23,070 bases of DNA from a virus: positions 1 through 23,070 of IMG/VR virus record IMGVR_UViG_3300035119_000040; one strand, given 5' to 3'. Each line of letters begins with the position of its first letter. Positions within the stretch are counted from its first letter, which is position 1. Made by a program: the position numbers and the translations under genes. Under the pieces are notes generated by a model. It had not been told where the DNA came from and did not search any database. It was given only the letters and a program-made list of their open reading frames with translations. Below are positions 1 to 5,803 of this stretch, in pieces.

Positions 1-21
1 AAAATGCAACCAAACCAGTGA
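1..21 (+). CDS. 3' end of an upstream gene (fragment)
   Basis: Reading frame 1 enters from the left edge and stops at a TGA at 19-21, giving the last residues KMQPNQ. The stop lies on the ribosome-binding site of the next small gene, an arrangement usual in compact phage operons. Nothing can be said about function from six codons, and the other two frames cannot be excluded as the real upstream reading frame. Confidence 0.25.
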   Translation, partial: KMQPNQ

Positions 22-34
22 AAGGGATCAATGA

Positions 35-184
35 ATGCTGGAACTGATATTAACAGTACTGGCGATTGCAGCGATTATGGCAGCTACCATACCTGCTGCG
101 CTGCTGTCGGCCATGGTGCTGATCGGTATCATCCTGCTGAGCATCGGTGCAGTTTGCGCCATCACGATTGAGGCGCAGACATGA
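35..184 (+). CDS. Small hydrophobic membrane protein (49 aa)
   Basis: A 49-residue reading frame starts MLELILTVLAIAAIM and ends EAQT. It is almost wholly hydrophobic: residues about 3-17 and 22-43 form two potential membrane helices joined by a short turn around a Pro. An AAAGGG ribosome-binding site at 21-26 sits 8 nt before this ATG; the ATG at 31 is only 4 nt away and opens a different frame without hydrophobic character. The ATG of a short spurious frame follows at 181. Size and topology would fit a phage inner-membrane protein such as a holin-like or spanin-accessory peptide, but there is no lysis gene nearby to support that, so function is unknown. Confidence 0.6.
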   Translation: MLELILTVLAIAAIMAATIPAALLSAMVLIGIILLSIGAVCAITIEAQT

Positions 185-203
185 ACGTATGGGTGGTAGC
201 ACG

Positions 204-407
204 ATGATAAAGCGTGAGGAGCTTTTGGAGCTGATAACGTGGCACGGCACCATGCGAAGGCTTGCATGGGAGCAAGTGGTAGAAGCCAAGGACAATCATT
301 CACGGGAGGTGCATCTCAAACGTTTCAACAAGCACGGCGAAACGATAGACGTTTTGACGTCTATTTTACGCTTTGCTTCATCTGTTGAGGAAGCGCTAAG
401 ATCATAG
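204..407 (+). CDS. Hypothetical protein (67 aa), helical
   Basis: The product begins MIKREELLELITWHG and is rich in charged residues and Leu/Val, suggesting a small all-helical soluble protein. In-frame ATGs also exist at 147 and 189, but the first lies inside the preceding membrane-protein gene. The 204 start has a G-rich stretch (GGGTGG) 8-13 nt upstream, so it is preferred with moderate certainty. The stop is 11 nt before a strong terminator hairpin, which makes this the last gene of its unit. I do not recognise the family. Confidence 0.6.
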   Translation: MIKREELLELITWHGTMRRLAWEQVVEAKDNHSREVHLKRFNKHGETIDVLTSILRFASSVEEALRS

Positions 408-418
408 AATATGAAGAC

Positions 419-454
419 TAAGGGCTGGGATCAAACCCAGCCCTTATAGTTTTC
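419..454 (+). terminator. Rho-independent terminator
   Basis: A perfect 11-bp stem (TAAGGGCTGGG at 419-429 against CCCAGCCCTTA at 436-446) with a 6-nt loop is followed by TAGTTTTCC. It lies just after the stop at 407 and closes the first plus-strand gene group. Confidence 0.85.
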
Positions 455-545
455 CCGCTTTATTCAAACATCGGATGCAAAATAGATACTGATGGTAATT
501 TCCGTAAGTTTATATTTGAATAGTTAAGCCAAAGGGTGAGGCAAA

Positions 546-914
546 ATGAGCAGAAGACCCACAGGTAAAAAGGCGATGACGCCGCCTCAACGCCAACGTC
601 AACACCGTATAAAGGCTGAAGCCATGTCTACATCTTATGTAGTTGCCTTATATGAAACCGACAAAGCATATGGCGGGCCTGAGGAAGGTGGCTGGTGGTA
701 CGATACAGGTACGCTTGTCAGGATCATCAAAGTCTTCAAAAATGAAGATAAGGCATGGGAATATGTTAACAGAGCCACGCCTTCAATTGATAAAGTGCTC
801 AATAAAGACCGCTACCCAGTCAGTTCTGTACTGTGCACAGGATGGTACAGCTTGGAAGTGCATGAGGATATAGCCCCGCAAACTTACCCAACTAAGACAC
901 CGCGCTATAAGTAA
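546..914 (+). CDS. Conserved-type phage hypothetical protein (122 aa)
   Basis: The first 25 residues are basic and Gln-rich (MSRRPTGKKAMTPPQRQRQ). The rest looks like a compact alpha/beta domain beginning YVVALYETDKAYGGPEEGGWW (about 31-51), a pattern I associate with small uncharacterised phage proteins; no function is known to me. A GGGTGAGG ribosome-binding site at 533-540 precedes the ATG by 5 nt. An internal ATG (624, MSTSYVVALYE) could give a shorter product lacking the basic tail. It is the first gene after a terminator, so a promoter should lie in 455-530, but I see no clear -35/-10 pair there. Confidence 0.75.
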   Translation: MSRRPTGKKAMTPPQRQRQHRIKAEAMSTSYVVALYETDKAYGGPEEGGWWYDTGTLVRIIKVFKNEDKAWEYVNRATPSIDKVLNKDRYPVSSVLCTGWYSLEVHEDIAPQTYPTKTPRYK

Positions 915-922
915 AAAGACAC

Positions 923-1423
923 ATGACCGATAAACACGAATTTCAATGGGCTGAAAACCTGCCTCACATGGGTGTAAGGCGCTTCATCGCTGAACGTCTG
1001 CGTTCCGAGCTACCTTCACTTGAATTAGATGAAATAGTTTGCAGATACCTAAATATAGACAGAGTAGTTCCATGCACTTCAAATCTGCAAGCCGCAATTT
1101 CCCTTATACCTAGGGATTGGTGGTGGCACCTATCACATTTAGAAGCTAAAGTCATCCCAACAACTCCAGTTAATGGCGCTCCAGTTTCTAATGCTCAGCT
1201 TTATGATTTCTATGGTAAACCGATTGGTTTTGCAGCGATGACTCATGAGCGGTCGACTTTAGCAGTAGCGGTCTGTGAAGCACTTCTGAAAGCATATTAT
1301 GATCTACCATCGGCATTTGTGGTTGAAGCATCGGCATCTGCTCATGTAGATTTCATGTCAAAGATGCAGCGATTAAAGCATTCAAATCACAATAAAAGGA
1401 AATATGGACGGGCAAAGGAGTAG
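923..1423 (+). CDS. Hypothetical protein, possibly phage ABA-sandwich-like (166 aa)
   Basis: The protein contains a central block of about 100 residues with the order NLQAAISLIP - DWWWHL - ... - ERSTLAVAVCEALLKAYYD (about residues 54-130). This resembles the alpha-beta-alpha sandwich domain found in many small phage proteins, where a 'sxAxxLvP.gW.W' segment is followed by a terminal helix with a 'TxAlAicxAaL' pattern. The assignment rests on remembered pattern only. The C-terminal 20 residues are Lys/Arg/His-rich. It starts 8 nt after the preceding stop, with a weak purine-rich leader, and is followed 3 nt later by the next gene, so the two are probably cotranscribed. Function is unknown. Confidence 0.7.
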   Translation: MTDKHEFQWAENLPHMGVRRFIAERLRSELPSLELDEIVCRYLNIDRVVPCTSNLQAAISLIPRDWWWHLSHLEAKVIPTTPVNGAPVSNAQLYDFYGKPIGFAAMTHERSTLAVAVCEALLKAYYDLPSAFVVEASASAHVDFMSKMQRLKHSNHNKRKYGRAKE

Positions 1424-1426
1424 AAC

Positions 1427-1768
1427 ATGTCAACGCTCAGGCCACATATTCAGTATTCAGATAAATGGACACAGCAAGATCAAGATGATTTAGACCTTAT
1501 GTTTATCGAGGCTAAACGGTTAAATATGTGGTTCTACAGTCAGAATTTAACGGGTACACACTGGTTCAGCCCCGATGAATTAGATCAGGAACAAGCTAAA
1601 GGCAATTATTTATGGGGCAAAGTTAACTGGACTTTAAAACACCCCGAAACTTATCTTAGACAGTTATTAGATGAACTCAAAACCAAGTCAGCAGAATTAG
1701 ATCAAGTCCGGACAAAGATGCGTAACGTAAACAAATGGATACACGATCACCAACAGGAGGTATATTAA
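1427..1768 (+). CDS. Hypothetical phage protein (113 aa)
   Basis: A strong AAAGGAG ribosome-binding site lies about 7 nt upstream of the ATG. The central part reads MWFYSQNLTGTHWFSPDELDQ and then NYLWGKVNWTL, an aromatic-rich pattern seen in small uncharacterised phage proteins. The last 40 residues are an amphipathic, charged segment with coiled-coil potential (QLLDELKTKSAELDQV). The stop TAA shares its last base with the next ATG (TAATG), indicating translational coupling. No function is recognised. Confidence 0.7.
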   Translation: MSTLRPHIQYSDKWTQQDQDDLDLMFIEAKRLNMWFYSQNLTGTHWFSPDELDQEQAKGNYLWGKVNWTLKHPETYLRQLLDELKTKSAELDQVRTKMRNVNKWIHDHQQEVY

Positions 1769-1938
1769 TGTTTGAGCCAACAATGAATCTGCGGATTAAC
1801 AGATTCAGAAAGATGATTCCAGACCCTAATGCCCCAGCATCTGGTCACTTAGAATGGGTTGAAGTTTTGGAACAAAGATTTGTGGATGAATTAAATCAGG
1901 AGGATTGGAGGCCAGTTCCGAAAGTTATTTCGAGGTGA
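1768..1938 (+). CDS. Hypothetical phage protein (56 aa)
   Basis: The ATG at 1768 overlaps the preceding stop by one base and has a canonical AGGAGG at 1755-1760, 7 nt upstream; an in-frame ATG at 1735 is rejected because it has no ribosome-binding site and lies within the previous gene. The product ends in a pattern, VLEQRFVDE...WRPVPKV, typical of short phage proteins that seem to be small beta-rich domains of unknown role. Gene order and coupling suggest joint expression with the 1427 gene. Confidence 0.7.
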   Translation: MFEPTMNLRINRFRKMIPDPNAPASGHLEWVEVLEQRFVDELNQEDWRPVPKVISR

Positions 1939-1982
1939 TCTAGATACAAACGTCGGACTACCCCGGATGGATATTAAAATAA

Positions 1983-2006
1983 AGGGGTGGCCCAAAAGCC
2001 ACCCCT
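1983..2006 (-). terminator. Terminator hairpin between convergent genes
   Basis: The 9-bp stem AGGGGTGGC / GCCACCCCT has a 6-nt loop. On the minus strand it is followed by TTTATTTTAAT, so it should terminate the minus-strand gene at 2020 efficiently. On the plus strand the tail is TAATTCT, a weaker signal, but it may also stop transcription from the 1427-1938 genes. Confidence 0.8.
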
Positions 2007-2019
2007 AATTCTGCCCCTC

Positions 2020-2193
2020 CTAAAACTCTTTGGCCCACTTGATCGCAGCACTGGCAGCGCCTTTAGGCGTCTTACCTTCATCATACCAGTCACGTGACGG
2101 CCAGTCAGGCAGATCATTGGCACTCAGGCCGACCTTTTTCTGTACCTCAATGTCAACCAGCTTGAACCAGTCTTCGTATGATTTCTTAGCCAT
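2020..2193 (-). CDS. DUF5419-like small phage protein (57 aa)
   Basis: Starting at 2193 the product is MAKKSYEDWFKLVDIEVQ and continues with VGLSANDLPDWPSRDWYDEG and TPKGAASAAIKWA. The YEDW... / GLS..DLPD.P.RDWYD.G / P..AA..A. pattern matches my memory of the DUF5419 family of small phage proteins; function is unknown. The start is chosen because GAGGT lies 7 nt upstream. A longer in-frame version (to 2262) would run into the neighbouring membrane-protein gene. It lies on the strand opposite to the flanking genes, together with the 2249 gene, and ends just before a terminator. Confidence 0.7.
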   Translation of the reverse strand: MAKKSYEDWFKLVDIEVQKKVGLSANDLPDWPSRDWYDEGKTPKGAASAAIKWAKEF

Positions 2194-2248
2194 ACCAAAA
2201 ACCTCAAATGCCAAGCCCCAATACAAAGTATAGCAATAAAACAAAGAA

Positions 2249-2452
2249 TCAGCTAATATCAAACTCCGAGAAACATCTTCTTGCCAGTCTGAGATTTATG
2301 AAGCCTAGCCCCGAACACCCCAGAAATGATAAAGTATTTATTAGAAAGGCATCAAAGAAGCCTTGGATGTATGAAACAGTAGCCAGTACTGCTGCACACA
2401 GTGCCCCAAGGAAACAGAGGTAGGCTAATATTCTGTGAAGCTTTTCTATCAT
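2249..2452 (-). CDS. Small membrane protein (67 aa)
   Basis: From the ATG at 2452 the product starts MIEKLHRILAYLCFLGALCA and has two potential membrane helices (about residues 8-26 and 34-54), each followed by charged residues. A GGAG sequence lies about 9-12 nt upstream of this ATG, which favours it over the in-frame GTG at 2473. A plus-strand frame covers part of the same interval but has no ribosome-binding site. With the 2020 gene it forms a short minus-strand pair. It may be a holin-like or superinfection-related membrane protein; the sequence does not decide this. Confidence 0.55.
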   Translation of the reverse strand: MIEKLHRILAYLCFLGALCAAVLATVSYIQGFFDAFLINTLSFLGCSGLGFINLRLARRCFSEFDIS

Positions 2453-2578
2453 GGGTCTAACTCCAAACAACACAGACAGTATATATCTAATTCAGAAAAT
2501 AAAAGGAAATAACCTATCAGCATCTAACTCAAAATCATATAACGTGACTAACCATTACCCAAGGGCTAGTCACATCCC

Positions 2579-3127
2579 ATGTTCAAATCGCCAGGACAAA
2601 TCCGTGATTATCTGACAAAGAAAAGAGAGTATAAAGTCATAGGAAGTGGATTACACAGTATGGCCTTACATAAGCCACCTCACAAGAAAATCATAAAATT
2701 ATCACGGGATATGGATATGTGGCCAGATTACATACTATGGGCAAAGGAACATAATTACCTAGGGAATAAAGCACCACTAGTTTACTCACTAAGAATTGAG
2801 AAAGAACACCACGAACATCAAGTAAAGAACTTATATTATGTAGCATCAGTAGAACTCCTGACCGATGCTAACGATTCACCAGAACAGACCGACCTCATCA
2901 AAAAAATAGAATGTTATGTACGCATACATAATTGTGGATCACACGATCAGATAGATCTACCAGATGATTGGAAAGAATTTTTAGAAAATTACAAAATGGA
3001 ATTCAAGATGTACCCCTCAGATTTGGGTGGACGTAATTGGTTATCACGACAGGGGGAACTAGTTCTGAATGATCCATCGGGTTCAGATAGCCGATACAAA
3101 CAGGTTCAGAAGCTTAAGATCAAGTAA
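2579..3127 (+). CDS. Possible minimal protein-kinase-fold protein (182 aa)
   Basis: The order of short motifs is that of a protein-kinase-like fold in a very small protein: a glycine-loop-like IGSGLHSMAL (21-30), a candidate beta-3 lysine in KKIIKLS (K40), a hinge-like LYYVASVELL (85-94), a catalytic-loop-like SDLGGRNWL (147-155, D148 and N153) and a metal-binding-like LVLNDPSG (161-168, D165). In small phage kinase-like proteins the last two motifs usually read close to DLHxxN and TDP. The HRD histidine is missing (S-D here). At 182 residues it lacks most of a normal C-lobe, so it may be a minimal enzyme or a pseudokinase. The ATG at 2579 has no clear ribosome-binding site. This is an inference from motif order only. 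Confidence 0.55.
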   Translation: MFKSPGQIRDYLTKKREYKVIGSGLHSMALHKPPHKKIIKLSRDMDMWPDYILWAKEHNYLGNKAPLVYSLRIEKEHHEHQVKNLYYVASVELLTDANDSPEQTDLIKKIECYVRIHNCGSHDQIDLPDDWKEFLENYKMEFKMYPSDLGGRNWLSRQGELVLNDPSGSDSRYKQVQKLKIK

Positions 3128-3139
3128 AAAGGACAAACC

Positions 3140-3457
3140 ATGTTTGAAGCACCGCAACTGGATGAGGTAGCCAAAGGTTTACTTGAGGCAGCCAACCTTA
3201 TTAAGGAACGTGGATGGTGGAATGGAAAGATACAGCCTGAAGAACGACAGATATGTGCAGCGATGGCTATTCGCGAAATATTTGGGGATAATCGACGCCT
3301 AGATTGTGAAGAAGCATTTATAAGGTTGGCTAAACAGGCTGGGGTTGCAGTAAGGGGTGATATCCCTTTATGGAATGATAGTCAAGATGCGCATACGGTC
3401 ATAAGGACTATGCAGGAAGCAGCTTATAACCACTCGAAATTATGGAATCAACTGTAA
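3140..3457 (+). CDS. DUF6197-like protein (105 aa)
   Basis: The protein begins with a helix LDEVAKGLLEAANLIKERGWW, then EERQICAAMAIREIFG, and ends with IPLWNDSQDAHTVIRTMQEAA. This matches the layout I know for DUF6197 proteins (A.LIE.hGWcqG...GR.CA..AI....IxxWND......eV...l..A), which are found in actinobacteria, phages and others and have no known function. An AAAAAGGAC ribosome-binding site precedes the ATG. It follows the kinase-like gene by 12 nt and precedes the next gene by 18 nt, so all three are probably one transcript ending at the hairpin near 3765. Confidence 0.7.
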   Translation: MFEAPQLDEVAKGLLEAANLIKERGWWNGKIQPEERQICAAMAIREIFGDNRRLDCEEAFIRLAKQAGVAVRGDIPLWNDSQDAHTVIRTMQEAAYNHSKLWNQL

Positions 3458-3475
3458 ACCTTGTGAGGTAGCCTT

Positions 3476-3757
3476 ATGTTTACACCTGATAAAGATGCAA
3501 AAGATCACGAAGGCTTTCACGGTGATGACCACCCTGATGAAAGCCCTTTAGCTGTCATCTGGCGTGGTGAAGGTCAGGTGTATGACGAAGAACGACATAC
3601 CGGACCGGGTTGGTACTACGCCGTACTGATACCGGGTGACCTACCCGAATTTGTATCACCCGACGGGCGTAAATGGGCCTTAGCCGATGACTGGAACGGC
3701 CCCTTTCAAACGTCGACTGACGCCTACAATGCTATCACATATCCACAGGTAGGCTAA
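3476..3757 (+). CDS. Hypothetical phage protein (93 aa)
   Basis: The N-terminal 25 residues are acidic and His-rich (DKDAKDHEGFHGDDHPDES). The core GPGWYYAVLIPGDLPEF ... WNGPFQTSTDAYNA suggests a small beta-rich domain. A GAGGT ribosome-binding site lies 7 nt upstream of the ATG. The stop is followed directly by a terminator hairpin. I do not recognise the family. Confidence 0.65.
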   Translation: MFTPDKDAKDHEGFHGDDHPDESPLAVIWRGEGQVYDEERHTGPGWYYAVLIPGDLPEFVSPDGRKWALADDWNGPFQTSTDAYNAITYPQVG

Positions 3758-3764
3758 TAAGTAC

Positions 3765-3792
3765 GGGAACAGCTAGAGCTGTTCCCCTTCTT
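3765..3792 (+). terminator. Rho-independent terminator
   Basis: GGGAACAGCT (3765-3774) pairs with AGCTGTTCCC (3777-3786), and a pyrimidine-rich CTTCTT tail follows. It closes the 2579-3757 gene group. Confidence 0.7.
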
Positions 3793-3800
3793 GAAACTAA

Positions 3801-3831
3801 AAAGTCGGAGACAATATCTAAGTATATCCGA
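3801..3831 (-). terminator. Possible terminator of the minus-strand HTH gene
   Basis: On the minus strand, TCGGATAT and ATAT...TCCGA form an imperfect stem directly after the stop of the 3834 gene, followed by CTTTTTAG. The outer 5 bp are perfect and the inner part is bulged, so this is a weaker case than the other terminators in the window. Confidence 0.4.
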
Positions 3832-3833
3832 TG

Positions 3834-4043
3834 TCAGCTACCCCCGTATTTGATGTTGTGGATTTGTTGTTTGGATAGGTTGTAGCGGACAGCTAGGCGG
3901 TGGATGGGTTCATGACTGGTTCGGATGATACTGATCTGGTCGGGGGTAAGACCAAGTTCATGGTATACAGCCTGTTCAAGTCGGACTAAACGTGAGTCTA
4001 GGTCTGTGAGTTTATCGAGGATCGGTTTTAGGGGGTTTGACAT
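3834..4043 (-). CDS. Small helix-turn-helix DNA-binding protein (69 aa)
   Basis: The C-terminal 31 residues read IRTSHEPIHRLAVRYNLSKQ and then QIHNIKYG, the standard spacing of a helix-turn-helix (A-[x3]-Y-N-L-S-xx-x-I-xx-I) of the kind found in small phage regulators and HNH-associated domains. The N-terminal part is a heptad-like helix (LTDLDSRLVRLEQAVYHEL) that could dimerise. The start at 4043 has a GGA 7 nt upstream; an in-frame ATG at 4055 has no purine-rich leader. The gene is on the opposite strand from its neighbours and reads away from the TATC-rich non-coding region, so that region is a natural place for its operator; this is inference. Confidence 0.6.
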   Translation of the reverse strand: MSNPLKPILDKLTDLDSRLVRLEQAVYHELGLTPDQISIIRTSHEPIHRLAVRYNLSKQQIHNIKYGGS

Positions 4044-4079
4044 GTTATATTCCATAGATCAAGGAAATGGGAGAATGTA

Positions 4080-4490
4080 GAACTCGAGAGTTCGGATGTA
4101 AGTTTATCGGGGGTATTATACCGTGTTTTTACGGAAGATACCCCCATAGACCCCATTAGACTTGGCAGACGAAGACGAATTAGAAGAATAAGACGACGAC
4201 AATTTTAGTAAGTATACCGTCTCTATCCTTATCCATATCGTCTAAGGCCACGCAGTCGTCTGGCATATATTGCCACCTTATCGGATAGCTATCCGAACTC
4301 TATCCTTATCCTAACCTTATCTATATCGTCGGAATACGGTATCAAAACCATATCGTCCTCCAAGCTTATCCGCAGTCATCGGATCAGTTTATCGTCGTCT
4401 CTATCCTTATCTATATCCATATCGTCCGATCATGAGCACCTGGTCCGCAGCCGTCGACGCACCCGGACGAGGCCGGATGGCACCCAGCTA
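4080..4490. other. Non-coding TATC-rich region, candidate origin or operator array
   Basis: No credible gene lies here. From about 4215 to 4430 the plus strand is built from repeated TATC words, often spaced 6 bp (TATCCTTATCCATATCG). One phrase, CGTCTCTATCCTTATC, occurs at 4218-4233 and again at 4396-4411, each ending in CCATATCGTC. Some words approach a DnaA box (TTATCCATA at 4229-4237 differs from TTATCCACA at one position). The left part (4160-4200) holds GACGA repeats. Such clusters occur at replication origins and multi-site operators; the sequence does not say which. The region lies between divergent transcription units. Confidence 0.5.
4218..4426 (+). repeat. Direct repeat CGTCTCTATCCTTATC (two copies)
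   Basis: Copies start at 4218 and 4396. Both continue into CCATATCGTC, the second with an extra TATAT insertion. The copies mark the two ends of the TATC-rich stretch. Confidence 0.7.
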
Positions 4491-4694
4491 TTGACAGCTA
4501 GCCAAAACGTGGCTAGCCCCTTTCACAAATTTGTGACTAGTGATGGGGCTGTGGTAGCTAGTCAAACAAGCTTTTATGTGACATATATACGTCACGGTTT
4601 GGTTACTGCTAAACCGGGCTATTTGACAAGTGAACAAGCAAAGGCGGTTTGGCCCATTAGGGGCCAGCCCGTAGCTTTGCCAACAATGAGGTAA
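4491..4694 (+). CDS. Hypothetical protein with uncertain start (67 aa)
   Basis: The open frame begins with TTG at 4491 and ends 5 nt before the next gene. No ATG is available near the 5' end and there is no good ribosome-binding site, so the start is provisional. Its first 25 codons lie over a group of inverted repeats (see sites at 4497 and 4523), so the 5' part may be regulatory DNA rather than coding. The middle (SFYVTYIRHGLVTAKPGYLTS) looks like ordinary protein, and the GC-rich composition matches the next gene. Function is unknown. Confidence 0.45.
   Translation: MTASQNVASPFHKFVTSDGAVVASQTSFYVTYIRHGLVTAKPGYLTSEQAKAVWPIRGQPVALPTMR
4497..4517. promoter_or_regulatory. Inverted repeat GCTAGCC...GGCTAGC
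   Basis: Perfect 7-bp arms flank a 7-nt centre (AAAACGT). CTAG, a tetramer scarce in many bacterial genomes, occurs in both arms and twice more by 4562. It could be a protein-binding dyad or a hairpin. Confidence 0.5.
4523..4536. promoter_or_regulatory. Perfect 14-bp palindrome TCACAAATTTGTGA
   Basis: The site is fully self-complementary without a spacer, as in operators for dimeric regulators. A further imperfect dyad, TGACTAG ... CTAGTCA, spans about 4534-4564 and overlaps it. All of these lie at the start of the GC-rich island. Confidence 0.55.
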
Positions 4695-4699
4695 GTGTT

Positions 4700-5716
4700 A
4701 TGAATGAACCTAAAGGGTTTGGTGCACTGGCTGGCTTGTTCACCAAGCCGTCAACTGAGGTTGAGCCTGATCAACCGGCAACCCCGGTTGAGGCAGCTAC
4801 CACGGCGGCAACGGTTGAACCGGCAACCCCGGTTGAGCCTGCAACGGTTGAGCCTACCGCCAACCCTGAAAACGCGCCTACCGTGACCGCTGACGCGGGT
4901 GAGGGTGAAGCCGCTGCACCCGTAGCGGCCAACCCTGAAACGCCCACCAGTGACGTGCCTACGGTCACGGCAAAGGGTACGGTCAAAGGTGACCGGGGTG
5001 CACCGCCTGCTAAGCCCAAAGGTGAAACCAAGGCGCAACGCAAAGCCCGTGAAAAGGCTGCACGTGATGCGCGGTTGGGCAAGGGCAAGCCTGATCAACC
5101 GGCAACCCCGGTTGACCAGCCCGCACCGGCAACCCCGATTGAGCCTGCAACGGCAAGCCCCTCAGTTGAGGTAGCGGCAACACCTGCTACTGAAACTGAC
5201 ATGACCAACGTGTTAGGGTATGACTTGACACGCTGGCCCAATGAACCGGGCTTGCCGCCGCTCAACCCCGTGTGGCGGCACCAACAAGTTGACGCCGCAA
5301 CCGGCAAGCCCGTGACTGATGAACACGGGCAACCGGTCATGATTGAAACCACGTTGAGCATGATTGACTTTATCAGGGTTGCTCATGCCAGCCATATCAT
5401 GACACGGCCGGTCACCAAGCAGGCACTGGCGCTGGCCTGCTACTGCCGGCCTGACGCGCACAAGTACAGCCTTGAAATTTGGGCATACGTGTTGCGTGTG
5501 GTTTTTGACCCCCACAACTCAGTGCTTGACCCAAAGCGCAACATCATCACCCGCGCCACGCAAGGGCCGCATGCCATGTTTGTTTACATGACAAGCAATG
5601 TGGGCAACCGCAAAACCTACCGGTTGAGCCTAACGGCGTACGGCTTGGGCAAGGTGCGCAAAGCGCTTACGGCTGAAAATGCGGCATATCAGTTGCCGCA
5701 GTATTTCACGGCGTAA
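4700..5716 (+). CDS. Pro/Ala/Thr/Val/Glu-rich protein with a C-terminal domain (338 aa)
   Basis: After a short N-terminus (MNEPKGFGALAGLFTKPSTE), residues about 20-165 are low complexity with recurring ATPVE, ATVEP and DQPATPV units, interrupted by a Lys/Arg-rich segment (GETKAQRKAREKAARDARLG, about 107-126). Residues about 175-338 form a likely folded domain with ordinary composition (from LTRWPNEPGLPP to the end). The low-complexity part is encoded by repeated DNA around CAACCGGCAACCCCGGTTGA. The gene is visibly GC-rich (about two thirds GC in the repeat part), unlike the flanking genes. It may be a multi-partner linker protein or a virion protein; I do not recognise the C-terminal domain. 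A strong terminator follows. Confidence 0.75.
   Translation: MNEPKGFGALAGLFTKPSTEVEPDQPATPVEAATTAATVEPATPVEPATVEPTANPENAPTVTADAGEGEAAAPVAANPETPTSDVPTVTAKGTVKGDRGAPPAKPKGETKAQRKAREKAARDARLGKGKPDQPATPVDQPAPATPIEPATASPSVEVAATPATETDMTNVLGYDLTRWPNEPGLPPLNPVWRHQQVDAATGKPVTDEHGQPVMIETTLSMIDFIRVAHASHIMTRPVTKQALALACYCRPDAHKYSLEIWAYVLRVVFDPHNSVLDPKRNIITRATQGPHAMFVYMTSNVGNRKTYRLSLTAYGLGKVRKALTAENAAYQLPQYFTA
4771..5146 (+). repeat. Repeated CAACCGGCAACCCCGGTTGA units
   Basis: Near-identical units begin at about 4771, 4815, 5098 and 5127 (the last two bases or one internal base vary). Each carries the inverted pair AACCGG / CCGGTT. They encode the ATPVE-type repeats, so the repetition could come from protein-level selection, but synonymous identity is high. 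Confidence 0.6.
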
Positions 5717-5722
5717 AACTCA

Positions 5723-5758
5723 GGGCAGGGTTAGCAATAACCCTGCCCAATATATTTT
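5723..5758 (+). terminator. Rho-independent terminator
   Basis: An 11-bp perfect stem (GGGCAGGGTTA / TAACCCTGCCC) with a GCAA tetraloop lies 6 nt after the stop of the 338-aa gene, followed by an AT-rich tail ending in TTTTC. Confidence 0.8.
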
Positions 5759-5803
5759 CATTAGGCAATATGCCATAACCTGCAAACTGAGGTTAAACTA
5801 GTT

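Noticed and set aside
2208-2423. Plus-strand 71-aa frame
   Set aside because: No ribosome-binding site; opposite to a minus-strand frame with two membrane helices and GGAG.
4140-4192. Acidic peptide (ADEDELEE) in the non-coding region
   Set aside because: No start codon follows the preceding in-frame stop; probably a by-product of GACGA repeats.
4751-5515. Minus-strand open frames opposite the 338-aa gene
   Set aside because: They are products of the GC-rich repeated codons on the other strand; composition (Arg/Gly/Cys or Ala/Ser runs) is not protein-like and there are no ribosome-binding sites.
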